DNA of 33,178 nt from assembly GCA_902797055.1 (NCBI GenBank), contig CADBRT010000069.1, forward strand, positions 1-33,178, written 5' to 3'. Below the pieces are notes generated by a model. The model was not told the DNA's origin. It saw only the letters and a program-made list of their open reading frames with translations, and ran no database searches. This document shows, one piece after another, positions 1 through 7,907 of this stretch. A program made the translations under genes and the position numbers. Position 1 is the first letter of the stretch. Each line of letters starts with the position of its first letter. Origin of the DNA: an uncultured Spirochaetaceae bacterium. GTDB taxonomy: Bacteria; Spirochaetota; Spirochaetia; Treponematales; Treponemataceae.

Positions 1-2
1 AA

Positions 3-365
3 AAGGAAGAAGCGTACCTGAAGCAGATGGAAAGCGGAGCCTTTCATTGCAGCAAAGGAGCGGGGCTTATGGCGGCACAGGAAGCATTGTCAACAATCAG
101 CACGGACCGGGATTTGTGAATATGGCAGATGAGGCAGGAGGACTTCGAGCGCGACCGGATCTCCGGCCTTACTGCCGCCGAGCAGAAGGGACTGAAAAGA
201 GGACGTGAAGAAGGACTTACTGAAGGACGGGAGCAGGGCATTTCGCAGAACAGGATCGAAAACGCACGGAACCTGCTTGCAATGAACGTCCTAACGCACA
301 AGCAGATAGCACAGGCAGTGGGGCTGAGCGTGGAAAAGGTAGACGAGCTGGCAGGAACCCGCTAG
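3..365 (+). pseudogene. Rpn-family nuclease/putative transposase, 3' end, broken by an in-frame stop
   Basis: Only the C-terminal part lies in the window. Reading from base 3 gives about 38 residues (KEEAYLKQMESG...STDRDL), then TGA at 117-119, then in the same frame a further 81 residues to TAG at 363-365. The second part has the charged, Gly/Glu/Arg-rich tail (GLKRGREEGLTEGREQG) followed by a small helix-turn-helix-like end (MNVLTHKQIAQAVGLSVEK), typical of the Rpn/PD-(D/E)XK recombination-promoting nuclease family abundant in treponemes. Because both halves fit the same family in the same frame, a point mutation (for example CGA to TGA) is the simplest explanation. The alternative is a short separate ORF from ATG 129. 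The catalytic domain would lie upstream, outside the window, so its state is unknown. Confidence 0.6.
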
Positions 366-395
366 CAGCGCACTGTACGCAACAGCGATTTATGC

Positions 396-407
396 TATAC
401 TAGAGTC
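396..407 (+). promoter_or_regulatory. -10 element for the helicase gene, leaderless arrangement
   Basis: TATACT at 396-401 is followed by exactly six bases and then the GTG start at 408. The usual distance from a -10 hexamer to +1 would place the transcript start at the GTG itself. No good -35 is seen at 17 bases, and no Shine-Dalgarno sequence precedes the GTG. Confidence 0.55.
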
Positions 408-2633
408 GTGGAAGCGACAACAAACTGGGACAGCGCATTTTCAAGCTTGAACGAGGAACAGACGCGTGCCGTAAAGACGATAGAAGGACACATACGGGTC
501 ATTGCAGGGGCGGGCACCGGCAAGACGAAGGCTTTGACCAGCCGTTACTGCCACTTGGTGAACGACATCGGCATAAGCCCCGCAAATATCCTGTGCGTTA
601 CGTTCACAAACCGCGCCGCAAACGAGATGAAGCACCGCGTGCGCTCCATGCTCGGGGACAGGGATTTGGGCTACATCTGCACCTTCCATGCGTTCTGCAC
701 GCAGCTTTTACGCGAAGACATCCACGTGCTCACCTACCCAAAAGACTTCATCATATTGGACAAAGAGGACTGGCGCGAAATCATGCTGCGTGTCTTCGCT
801 GACATGCACCTGACGCTCAAGGAAACCACCGTACAGCGGAAAATCGACGAAGTGCTGGAAGCAAAGAAGATGAGAGCCGACACCTACATCGATTCCATCT
901 ACAAACTGGACAACGAAGAACTCAAAGCAACGTTTTCCACTCCGGGTGTCACGCTTGAACAGAACGAAGAAATATTCATGCGTTTTCTGTACGAGCAGAA
1001 GAAATGCTACGGCGTAGACTTCAACGACCTCATCAATTTTGCCACCTACATACTGGAGAACTTTCCCGACGTGCGGGAAAAATGGCAGGACAGAATGGAA
1101 TACGTCATGGTGGACGAGTTTCAGGACGTGAGCAAAAAACAGTACCGCATTGCGCAGATTCTGAGCGCAAAGCACAAAAATTTATTCATCGTCGGCGACA
1201 GCGACCAAACCATCTACTCCTGGCGGGGCAGCCATGTCCGGCTCTTTCTGGACTTTGACAAAACGTATCCCAATGCAACCACCATTGTACTGAACAAAAA
1301 CTATCGCAGCACCCCGCAGATTCTCAAGGCAAGCAACACCCTCATCGAAAAAAACACTGTCCGCTACCCGAAGAACCTCACCGCTTTGCGGGAACCGAGT
1401 TCCAAACCGATGTACTTCCACGGTGACAGCGACTTGGAAGAAGCAACATGGATTTGCAGCACAATACAAAAACTCATACAAGACGGCGACAACGGACACC
1501 CCGTGCGCTACAGGGACATCGCCATCCTGTACCGGGCGCACTATGTCTCCCGCACACTGGAAGAAGTGTTCATAAAAAACGACACGCCGTACCGCATTCT
1601 TTCGGGCATGGAATTTTACGGTAGGCGGGAAATAAAAGACACCGTCTGTTACCTGCGCATGTTGACTTCTGGCGACGATGTCGCCTTCTACCGCACTGTA
1701 AACCAGCCGTCGCGTAAAATCGGCAGGACGAAGATTGCCAAGATAAAGGAATACGCTGAAAACCATTCCGTCTCTGCATACAACGCGCTCAAACTCCTCA
1801 TCGAAGCACAAGACCCAGCATTCAAAGGGACAGGGGCAAAAAAATACATAGAAGCGATCGAAAGCGTACGGGACATGCTCCCTCACCCGGACAGCACAGC
1901 CCCGACGCTCCACACACAGGCACGACTCGGCGACATCCTGCAGGCAATACTGGACAAGTCCGGCTACGAAGCCTTTCTGCGTCTGGAAGCCGACCAGGAC
2001 AGGCTCGACAATCTCGCAGAATTCAAACGGAGCGTCGGAGAGGCTGGGCTTGACGATGACGCCACGCTGGAAGGGCTGCTACAACATATCGCGCTTTTTA
2101 CGGATTTAGACAGGGAAGACAAACAGGACACCGTCAAACTGCTGACAATTCACGCCGCCAAAGGCATGGAATTTCCGTTCGTGTTCGTCTGCGCTATGAA
2201 TGAAGGAGTTTTTCCGAGCAGAAAAGTGCTTTCTCCCGATGACATGGAGGAAGAACGCAGGATTGCGTACGTTGCGTTCACCCGGGCAAAATACAAACTG
2301 TTTATAAGCGATGCCGAAGGCAGGGCGAACGACGGCATCTTCAAATATCCCAGCCGCTTTATCTTTGACGCGGGGCTTGAAAATCTGGAAGTCGCAAAAG
2401 CGCCTGACGCCAACCTGCAGGAGCAGGCGAAGAACATCATCCGCCACGATGAGGCAAGGCTTGAAGTGCTGCGCACGCTTCTGAAGCCGGGGGACAGGGT
2501 GAGCCACCCTACCTTCGGTGAGGGTAAAATCCTGCTCGTAAACGCGGGAGCGTCCTGTTACACCGTCAAATTCGACAGCCTGCAGACAGAACGGAACATC
2601 CTGTTTTCTGCAGGGCTGAAAAAAATAGAATAA
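408..2633 (+). CDS. pcrA: ATP-dependent DNA helicase, UvrD/PcrA type (SF1)
   Basis: A 741-residue superfamily 1A 3'-5' DNA helicase for excision repair, replication restart and removal of recombinase filaments. Visible motifs in order: Q motif LNEEQTRAV (14-22), Walker A GAGTGKT (34-40), Ia VTFTNRAANEM, Ib TFHAFC, Walker B DEFQD (about 235), III GDSDQTIYSWRGS, IV NYRSTPQIL, V TIHAAKGMEF, VI RRIAYVAFTRAK. The last about 55 residues (PGDRVSHPTFGEGKI) match the C-terminal Tudor-like domain by which PcrA/UvrD contacts RNA polymerase, favouring PcrA/UvrD over Rep. The length is normal for the family. The start is GTG at 408; it has no Shine-Dalgarno sequence but sits six bases after a TATACT box. 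The gene is convergent with the acyl-CoA synthetase gene, with only eight bases between them and no obvious terminator. Confidence 0.93.
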   Translation: MEATTNWDSAFSSLNEEQTRAVKTIEGHIRVIAGAGTGKTKALTSRYCHLVNDIGISPANILCVTFTNRAANEMKHRVRSMLGDRDLGYICTFHAFCTQLLREDIHVLTYPKDFIILDKEDWREIMLRVFADMHLTLKETTVQRKIDEVLEAKKMRADTYIDSIYKLDNEELKATFSTPGVTLEQNEEIFMRFLYEQKKCYGVDFNDLINFATYILENFPDVREKWQDRMEYVMVDEFQDVSKKQYRIAQILSAKHKNLFIVGDSDQTIYSWRGSHVRLFLDFDKTYPNATTIVLNKNYRSTPQILKASNTLIEKNTVRYPKNLTALREPSSKPMYFHGDSDLEEATWICSTIQKLIQDGDNGHPVRYRDIAILYRAHYVSRTLEEVFIKNDTPYRILSGMEFYGRREIKDTVCYLRMLTSGDDVAFYRTVNQPSRKIGRTKIAKIKEYAENHSVSAYNALKLLIEAQDPAFKGTGAKKYIEAIESVRDMLPHPDSTAPTLHTQARLGDILQAILDKSGYEAFLRLEADQDRLDNLAEFKRSVGEAGLDDDATLEGLLQHIALFTDLDREDKQDTVKLLTIHAAKGMEFPFVFVCAMNEGVFPSRKVLSPDDMEEERRIAYVAFTRAKYKLFISDAEGRANDGIFKYPSRFIFDAGLENLEVAKAPDANLQEQAKNIIRHDEARLEVLRTLLKPGDRVSHPTFGEGKILLVNAGASCYTVKFDSLQTERNILFSAGLKKIE

Positions 2634-2641
2634 GAAAACCG

Positions 2642-4576
2642 CTACTTTGACGCGTACAGCAGGGCGATTTTATTGCGGTAAATCTCCGCAACACGGTAGC
2701 GCATCATTTCCTGCTTTGCGGAAAGCTCCACGCCGACTTCAAACGGTTTCGTAATAATGGCGAATTTGTTTATCTTCTCATAACTCTTGAAGCCGTTCTT
2801 CGCGCTCACCGCTTCTGCAATCTCTTTTTCAAGAAGTTTATGCACCGGCTCGCAGTTGGCGAGTTCCTCAAAATCCTTGTAGGAAATGCCATTTTCTTTG
2901 GCGTATTCCTCTATATCGTCCTTGCTCGGCAGGATGAGCGCCACCAGATACCGCTGATCTTCGCCCTTTTCGTTCGTACCGAGCACAACACTGGTCGTAA
3001 TATAGCGGGAAAGATTTATCTTCTCTTCAATCGGCAGCGGCTCTATGTTTTCACCGCCCATCAGAACGATGGTGTCCTTCTTGCGTCCGCGCAGCTGGAT
3101 TTCCCCGTCTACGGTCAGCACGGCGAGGTCTCCGGTGTCGAGCCAGCCGTCAGCCGTCATGACTTTTTCCGTCAAATCGGGACGTTTGTAGTACCCCTGC
3201 ATGACAGTTCCACCCTTTACCTGCAGACTGCCCTTTACACCGGGCGGCACAATCAGTCCGTCGTTGTCAACAACGCGCACATTCACCCCGCGGAGCGGTG
3301 TTCCCACCGTACGCATGACAGGGCATGCAACGGGCCGTACGCTCACAATCGGGGAAGTTTCGGTCAGGCCGTAGCCTTCCACAATGTTTATGCCGACAGC
3401 CCAAAAAAAGGAATCGATTTCTTCAGGATATGCTCCGCCACCAGCAACTCCGGCGCGGAAATTTTTACCAACCATAACGCGGATTTTCTTAAAGACAAGA
3501 ATGTCACCGAGCATTCGGATGGGGAACAGAAGCAGCCACGGCAGCACGAGCACCGGCCACCAAAACCCCAGATGGTCAGAGCCGAAACGGGCAACCTTTC
3601 GGCGGAGTTTTCTGTCTATCCAGCACCACACTTTAGATTCCCACACAAAGAAACGGAACATGGCGTATACGATACCACCAGTCTTGCGCATCTTGCGCCA
3701 GATGCCGTCATAAACGGCTTCAAAAACGCGGGGAACAGCCGGCAGCAGATACGGGTTCAGATTCTGCAAGTCCGCAAGCAGAATACTTCCAATCGGCTTT
3801 GAATAGCAGATTGTCGCAGCCTGAGACATGATAACGTATTCAACCTCACGCTGGAACGCGTGCCAGACAGGAAGGATGCACAGCGCACGCTCACCCGGAT
3901 TCAGAAAGATTCGTTCAGTGACTTCGTCAAGTTGCAGCATGAAGTTACCGTGGCTCAGCATGACACCTTTCGGGGTTCCTGTGGTTCCGCTGGTGAAAAT
4001 GATAGTAGCAAGGTCGTCCCATTTGCCTTTTTCAAGCTCGTTTTCGACGACATCGATGTTGTGTTTACGCCACTCGTGCCCGCTGGCTTTCACCTGTTCG
4101 AATTGGAGGATTTCGACGTCCTGTTCTTTTGCAAGCTGAACCAGTTCCGCATCGATTCCATCGAATGCGATGATTCGCCTCATGAGGGGGACATCAGGCT
4201 TTATGCCGAGGAGTTTCTTGACTTGAGCTGCATTCTCAGTAATTACAACAGCTGTTTCCGAGAAAGAAAGAATATACGAAAGGTCTTTTGCTGTGGCGTC
4301 ACAGCCGCGGGGGACATCGATTGCACCAATGGAAAGAAGACCGACATCTGCCTGTTCCCACTCGCGCCTGTTATCCGCAATCAGTCCGATTTTGTCACCG
4401 CGCACGACACCGAGTTCCAGCAGTCCTGCTCCGAAGTCCAGTGCCATCTGATAGAAGTCGTGGTAGTTGATTTCAATATAAGAGCCTGACTTGGAGTGGG
4501 AAAGCAAGGCGGAAGTCTCTGGAAACCTTTGTGCAACACTGCGCAAAAGCTTTGGGACAGTCTCTTCTAATTTCAT
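2642..4576 (-). CDS. Long-chain fatty-acid--CoA ligase (AMP-forming)
   Basis: A 644-residue member of the ANL adenylating superfamily that activates long-chain fatty acids to acyl-CoA through an acyl-AMP. Visible motifs: the phosphate-binding loop TIIFTSGTTGTPKG (191-204), GYGLTETSP (401-409), the TGDL aspartate (D483), the hinge region QLRGRKKDTIVLMGGENIEP (495-514) and a likely A10 lysine region near the C-terminus (GFKSYEKINKF). A strongly hydrophobic stretch at about 337-360, between the two core halves, suggests membrane association, as is common in spirochaete and other bacterial FadD-like proteins. ATG at 4576 is preceded by a good Shine-Dalgarno sequence (GGAAGG). Treponemes generally lack beta-oxidation, so the likely role is channelling scavenged host or diet fatty acids into phospholipids; that is inference. 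Confidence 0.9.
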   Translation of the reverse strand: MKLEETVPKLLRSVAQRFPETSALLSHSKSGSYIEINYHDFYQMALDFGAGLLELGVVRGDKIGLIADNRREWEQADVGLLSIGAIDVPRGCDATAKDLSYILSFSETAVVITENAAQVKKLLGIKPDVPLMRRIIAFDGIDAELVQLAKEQDVEILQFEQVKASGHEWRKHNIDVVENELEKGKWDDLATIIFTSGTTGTPKGVMLSHGNFMLQLDEVTERIFLNPGERALCILPVWHAFQREVEYVIMSQAATICYSKPIGSILLADLQNLNPYLLPAVPRVFEAVYDGIWRKMRKTGGIVYAMFRFFVWESKVWCWIDRKLRRKVARFGSDHLGFWWPVLVLPWLLLFPIRMLGDILVFKKIRVMVGKNFRAGVAGGGAYPEEIDSFFWAVGINIVEGYGLTETSPIVSVRPVACPVMRTVGTPLRGVNVRVVDNDGLIVPPGVKGSLQVKGGTVMQGYYKRPDLTEKVMTADGWLDTGDLAVLTVDGEIQLRGRKKDTIVLMGGENIEPLPIEEKINLSRYITTSVVLGTNEKGEDQRYLVALILPSKDDIEEYAKENGISYKDFEELANCEPVHKLLEKEIAEAVSAKNGFKSYEKINKFAIITKPFEVGVELSAKQEMMRYRVAEIYRNKIALLYASK

Positions 4577-4636
4577 GGGGCACCTTCCGAACGGATATTA
4601 TTCTGACAAAATCAGACTTTTTGTAAAGTGTCCCAT

Positions 4637-4665
4637 ATTATATACATTCGTCACATTAAAAGCAA
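4637..4665 (-). promoter_or_regulatory. Sigma70-type promoter for the acyl-CoA ligase gene
   Basis: Read on the minus strand: TTGCTT (4665-4660), a 17-base spacer, TATAAT (4642-4637). The predicted leader is about 55 bases and carries the gene's Shine-Dalgarno sequence. Confidence 0.6.
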
Positions 4666-4703
4666 TGGAGTAAGGAAAGTTCCACCCTCGAGGGAAGCGT
4701 CCC

Positions 4704-5405
4704 TTAGTTAGAGCCTTTCAGTATCAACGCTTTGTCAAAGAAAACGACAACAGTGTCGGAATCCGCACGTGTTCTGCCTATAGCAACCGCGTTTGCCGGT
4801 GCGACATCTATGACGTGACTTGTTCCGTTGTCAGCAGCATTGTCCTTGTTTTCCCAATAATCGGATATAAAGACAACGGCACGGAAAGAGTCAGAAGCAG
4901 CGGCCTTTTTGCCGTTAACAATGATGTAATCCAGCCTGACGGAATAGGTCAGCGTATCAGAAGATGCCTCCCATTTTCCATCGTCGCGCTGTGTCCAAGA
5001 TGCGGTTCGCTTCCACGGGACACCTTTCGCCCACGGACTTGACGATTCTCCTTGGGGACATTCGACACCTAAAAAATCAACGCTTGCGTCGACTTTCGTG
5101 TAGGTTGCGGGATTTCTTATCAGCCTGTCCTTATACGAGGTAGGTTCCTTGCCTCCCAGTTTTGTGTCGTCAATCATCACGACAATCTTGTCCATGCCGT
5201 CCATCACAGGGACACCGGCAAACTTGATGGAAACGGAAAGATTGAGGCCGTCATTTGTGACAGAGACTTCTGTTATGTCCCTATTGTACCCGTTCTCCTC
5301 ATGCAAGGTTCTGGTAACATTAGATGTAGCCGCAAGCTTTTGCGCATAAAGAGGAAACGTACATGCGAGTGTGGCAATAGCCAGCAAGAAAGTTCTTCTT
5401 TTCAT
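4704..5405 (-). CDS. Small exported protein, possible DOMON/CBM9-like binding fold
   Basis: A 233-residue protein with a clear Sec signal peptide: MKRRTF, a hydrophobic core (LLAIATLACTFPL), and a likely signal peptidase I site after LYA (about residue 21). The mature part is rich in beta-strand-like sequence with a DYWENKD...SHVIDVAP segment reminiscent of the DOMON-like/glucodextranase C-terminal carbohydrate-binding modules. That resemblance is weak and recalled, not searched. No catalytic motif was recognised. The ATG at 5405 is chosen over upstream starts because it begins the signal peptide and lies six bases after a TATATT box; there is no Shine-Dalgarno sequence. It follows the LacI-type gene by 41 bases on the same strand, so it may be co-regulated. 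Likely periplasmic or surface-associated. Confidence 0.65.
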   Translation of the reverse strand: MKRRTFLLAIATLACTFPLYAQKLAATSNVTRTLHEENGYNRDITEVSVTNDGLNLSVSIKFAGVPVMDGMDKIVVMIDDTKLGGKEPTSYKDRLIRNPATYTKVDASVDFLGVECPQGESSSPWAKGVPWKRTASWTQRDDGKWEASSDTLTYSVRLDYIIVNGKKAAASDSFRAVVFISDYWENKDNAADNGTSHVIDVAPANAVAIGRTRADSDTVVVFFDKALILKGSN

Positions 5406-5411
5406 ACCGAA

Positions 5412-5417
5412 AATATA
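5412..5417 (-). promoter_or_regulatory. -10 element for the exported protein, leaderless arrangement
   Basis: On the minus strand TATATT (5417-5412) is followed by six bases and the ATG at 5405. The -35 region at 17 bases is poor (TAGCTT). A run of ten T residues on this strand (5436-5427) lies just upstream. Confidence 0.4.
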
Positions 5418-5446
5418 ACCACGCTCAAAAAAAAAAGCTACAAGTA

Positions 5447-6490
5447 TCAGCAAGATTCCCGACAGACAATGGCGGTGGGAAGCATTTCCTGCACCGCATT
5501 CTCCCCTTGCCCTGCCTGTCCGCCAACGATGAGGTCTACCGCCCGACGCCCCATCTCAGCCTTTTTGACATGCACGCTCGTAAGAGACGGACGCATAAAG
5601 GCTGAAAGCTCTGTGTCATCAATGCTGACTACCAGCGTTTTTCCCGCACCGCAGTCAAGCACCCGCATCACACCGATGGCAACTTCATCGGAACCGCACA
5701 CAACGAGCTGGGGCTTTTTGCTTGATTTGACAAGGCTCAAGGCAGCCTCTGTACCGCCGCTCATATCAAACGCCCCGCAGACAGTCACATTGGCAAAGGG
5801 TACGCAGTGAATGGAACAGAAGGCTTTGACTCCATCAAGCCGCTCGTCTTTTTCCCCCACATACGCGACGGAAATGTTGCCCCCGCTGGTGCTGACTGCC
5901 TGCAACACTTTGGAATAGCCGTATTCAGTCGCCTGCAGGGCGGCTGCCTTTTTGTCGAAACTGACGGAACAGACGTCTTTGCAGCTCCAATCCACACAGA
6001 CACTGTAGGGAATCCGACTGAATATCTGGTTCAGCAGCGCCTTGTCTTCATCGCTTCTCATTGCCTGGTCAATGGAAACCAGAATGACTCCCCCGATTTC
6101 CCGCTCGCTTATCAGTTCGTTAAAGAGGACTGGGGATTTCAACTCATCGAAAAGACGTAAAAACGAAACTTCATACCCGTTTTCATGGGCAGTAAGATAT
6201 ATTTCTTCTATAATTTCAGCGTAATAGGGGCGACGGAACATACCCGCACAAGGTAATACAACCCCAATACGACGCGCGGCAAGGTTTTCTTCACCGATTT
6301 GAAGGGCACGCGCCGCTTTGTTCGGACGGTACCCAAGCTTTTCTATGGCAGCAAGAATCTTTTTTTTTGTTTCAGGAGCAACCGAACGGGACGCGTTTCC
6401 GTTGATTACATAACTCACCATACTGCGTGTGACCCCTGCTTCTTTTGCCACATCGTATTGCGTCACAACCTTATTCTCGCCGTCCTTCAT
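5447..6490 (-). CDS. LacI-family transcriptional repressor
   Basis: A 347-residue LacI/GalR-type regulator. Residues about 8-60 form the helix-turn-helix and hinge (YDVAKEAGVTRSMVSYVING, then KLGYRPNKAARALQ). The remainder is a periplasmic-binding-protein-like effector domain (GVVLPCAG..., EIGGVILVSID, VSIDDTELSAFMRPSLTSV). The length is typical. ATG at 6490 is preferred to a TTG six bases upstream because GGAGG sits six bases before it. The effector is unknown, though family members usually bind sugars or nucleosides. A near-perfect LacI-type operator overlaps the predicted transcription start, so the gene is probably autorepressed. The same operator region lies between this gene and the divergent pepT, and the exported-protein gene follows on the same strand; both are candidate targets. 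Confidence 0.92.
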   Translation of the reverse strand: MKDGENKVVTQYDVAKEAGVTRSMVSYVINGNASRSVAPETKKKILAAIEKLGYRPNKAARALQIGEENLAARRIGVVLPCAGMFRRPYYAEIIEEIYLTAHENGYEVSFLRLFDELKSPVLFNELISEREIGGVILVSIDQAMRSDEDKALLNQIFSRIPYSVCVDWSCKDVCSVSFDKKAAALQATEYGYSKVLQAVSTSGGNISVAYVGEKDERLDGVKAFCSIHCVPFANVTVCGAFDMSGGTEAALSLVKSSKKPQLVVCGSDEVAIGVMRVLDCGAGKTLVVSIDDTELSAFMRPSLTSVHVKKAEMGRRAVDLIVGGQAGQGENAVQEMLPTAIVCRESC

Positions 6491-6516
6491 CGGCAACCTC
6501 CGCTTTCAGCCACATG

Positions 6517-6538
6517 TTGGTCAACACGAGTTGACCAA
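6517..6538. promoter_or_regulatory. LacI-type operator
   Basis: Perfect 9-base inverted repeat TTGGTCAAC / GTTGACCAA separated by ACGA, with the CG pair exactly at the centre, the hallmark of LacI-family operators. It lies immediately downstream of the lacI-type gene's -10 box and covers its predicted +1. Confidence 0.8.
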
Positions 6539-6541
6539 TGT

Positions 6542-6570
6542 ATAATAAAGCCTTGGAAGAAGGTTGTCAA
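6542..6570 (-). promoter_or_regulatory. Promoter of the LacI-family gene
   Basis: On the minus strand: consensus TTGACA (6570-6565), 17-base spacer, TATTAT (6547-6542). The predicted start, about 6535, is inside the operator. The same AT block reads TATAAT on the plus strand (6541-6546), so a divergent transcript toward pepT is possible, although its -35 is weak. Confidence 0.75.
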
Positions 6571-6586
6571 CGAAGTTTTTCCAGCG

Positions 6587-6615
6587 TTGCTAGACCAGAG
6601 GAAATTCGCTATGAT
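6587..6615 (+). promoter_or_regulatory. Promoter of pepT, leaderless arrangement
   Basis: TTGCTA (6587-6592), a 17-base spacer, TATGAT (6610-6615), then six bases and the pepT ATG at 6622. There is no Shine-Dalgarno sequence in those six bases. Confidence 0.6.
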
Positions 6616-6621
6616 AGGCGC

Positions 6622-7905
6622 ATGGAAATTTTCGAGAACTATCTTTCAAGTGATATTTTCAATACAGAATATGCCCCAGGACTTCTGGAGCGTTTTTTAC
6701 GATATGTCAAGACATACAGCGAGAGCAACTCCCAGAAAGCGGACGAAGGCACGATGCCGAGCACTGAACAGGAGTGGAACATGGCGAACCTCCTGAACGG
6801 GGAGCTCAAAGAGCTGGGGCTGGAGGATGTCACCACAGACGAAAACTGCTACACCTACGGAAGACTTCCTGCGACAAAAGGTTTTGAGCAGGTAAGCCCC
6901 ATCTGCCTCATGGCTCATATCGACACTGTTGACGAAGTGACGGGCAAAGACGTAAAGCCGATTGTACACAAAGACTACACCGGAGGAAAGCTGGAACTGC
7001 CTTCTGGCATTGTGCTTGACCCGGAAAAAGACAAACACCTCGCGCTCGCAGGTGAAATGCACGACACCATCATCTCCAGCGACGGTTCGACGCTTTTGGG
7101 GGCTGACGACAAAGCAGGCGTCGCAGAAATCATGACAACTGTCGCTTTCTTAATCAAACATCCCGAAATACAGCATGGGACAATAGAAGTCATGTTCTCC
7201 CCTGACGAAGAAACCGGGCACGGTATGGACAAGGTTCCGTTGCATCTGCTCAAAAGCAAGCAGTGCTACACAGTCGACGGAGGTCATGTCGGAGAACTCG
7301 AAACAGAGTGTTTCAATGCCTTCAAAAGCGACGTTACATTTTACGGAAAATCAAAACACACAGGGGATGCACGTCCCGACATGGTGAACGCTGTCAACAT
7401 GGCAGCAGCGTTTGTTGCGGGACTGCCGAGGCACGAAATGCCGGAGACGACGGACGGACACCAGGGGTTCTACGCGCCCATGAACATTTCGGGAACAATC
7501 GAAAAGTCCGCTGTCTCTCTGATTCTGCGGGACTTCACGATGGACGGCATGGAGCACAGGAAACTCGTAGTCAACACGATTGCCCAGACCGTTGCGCTGA
7601 CCTTCGGCGGCAAAGCGGAAGTCATCCATACACAGCAATATCTGAACATGAAAGACGGACTGGCAAAAAGTCCGAAAGTCGTGGAAAATCTCGTTTCCGC
7701 ATACAAAGCAGCGAACATCACACCGGTGTTTCCGCCGATACGGGGCGGTACGGACGGTTCCCGGCTCACCGAGATGGGCATTCCGACACCGAACATCTTT
7801 ACCGGCGGCCACAGCTACCACTCCCGTTATGAGTGGGCCAGCTACACACAAATGATACAGGCGACAGAAGTTCTGATTCAACTTGCAAAGGTTTGGGCGG
7901 CATAA
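6622..7905 (+). CDS. pepT: Peptidase T (tripeptide aminopeptidase)
   Basis: A 427-residue cytoplasmic M20B metallopeptidase that removes N-terminal residues from tripeptides. The di-zinc site is visible: H99 in LMAHIDTVD with D101, D162 in LLGADDKAG, the general-base/ligand pair E196-E197 in SPDEETGHG, D219 in TVDGG and H397 in FTGGHSYHS. The dimerisation domain starts near NAFKSDVTFYG. About 18 extra residues precede the segment matching the usual PepT start (LLERFLRYV). ATG 6622 is chosen over an upstream in-frame ATG at 6538 because the latter lies within the promoter/operator region and the former sits at the expected +1 of a good promoter. murA follows two bases after the stop, so the two are probably co-transcribed. 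Confidence 0.92.
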   Translation: MEIFENYLSSDIFNTEYAPGLLERFLRYVKTYSESNSQKADEGTMPSTEQEWNMANLLNGELKELGLEDVTTDENCYTYGRLPATKGFEQVSPICLMAHIDTVDEVTGKDVKPIVHKDYTGGKLELPSGIVLDPEKDKHLALAGEMHDTIISSDGSTLLGADDKAGVAEIMTTVAFLIKHPEIQHGTIEVMFSPDEETGHGMDKVPLHLLKSKQCYTVDGGHVGELETECFNAFKSDVTFYGKSKHTGDARPDMVNAVNMAAAFVAGLPRHEMPETTDGHQGFYAPMNISGTIEKSAVSLILRDFTMDGMEHRKLVVNTIAQTVALTFGGKAEVIHTQQYLNMKDGLAKSPKVVENLVSAYKAANITPVFPPIRGGTDGSRLTEMGIPTPNIFTGGHSYHSRYEWASYTQMIQATEVLIQLAKVWAA

Positions 7906-7907
7906 CA

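Noticed and set aside
1182..1913. 243-codon open frame on the minus strand
   Set aside because: Opposite helicase motifs III-IV; no independent support.
2840..3802. 320-codon open frame on the plus strand
   Set aside because: Opposite the acyl-CoA ligase motifs; low-complexity His/Arg-rich translation typical of antisense frames.
4683..4705. CCCTCGAGGG palindrome with nearby GGGA/TCCC as a terminator for the exported protein gene
   Set aside because: The pairing is short and ambiguous and no T-run follows on the minus strand; not convincing as a terminator.
5427..5449. T-run on the minus strand after the LacI-type gene as an intrinsic terminator
   Set aside because: Ten T residues are present but no stable stem precedes them.
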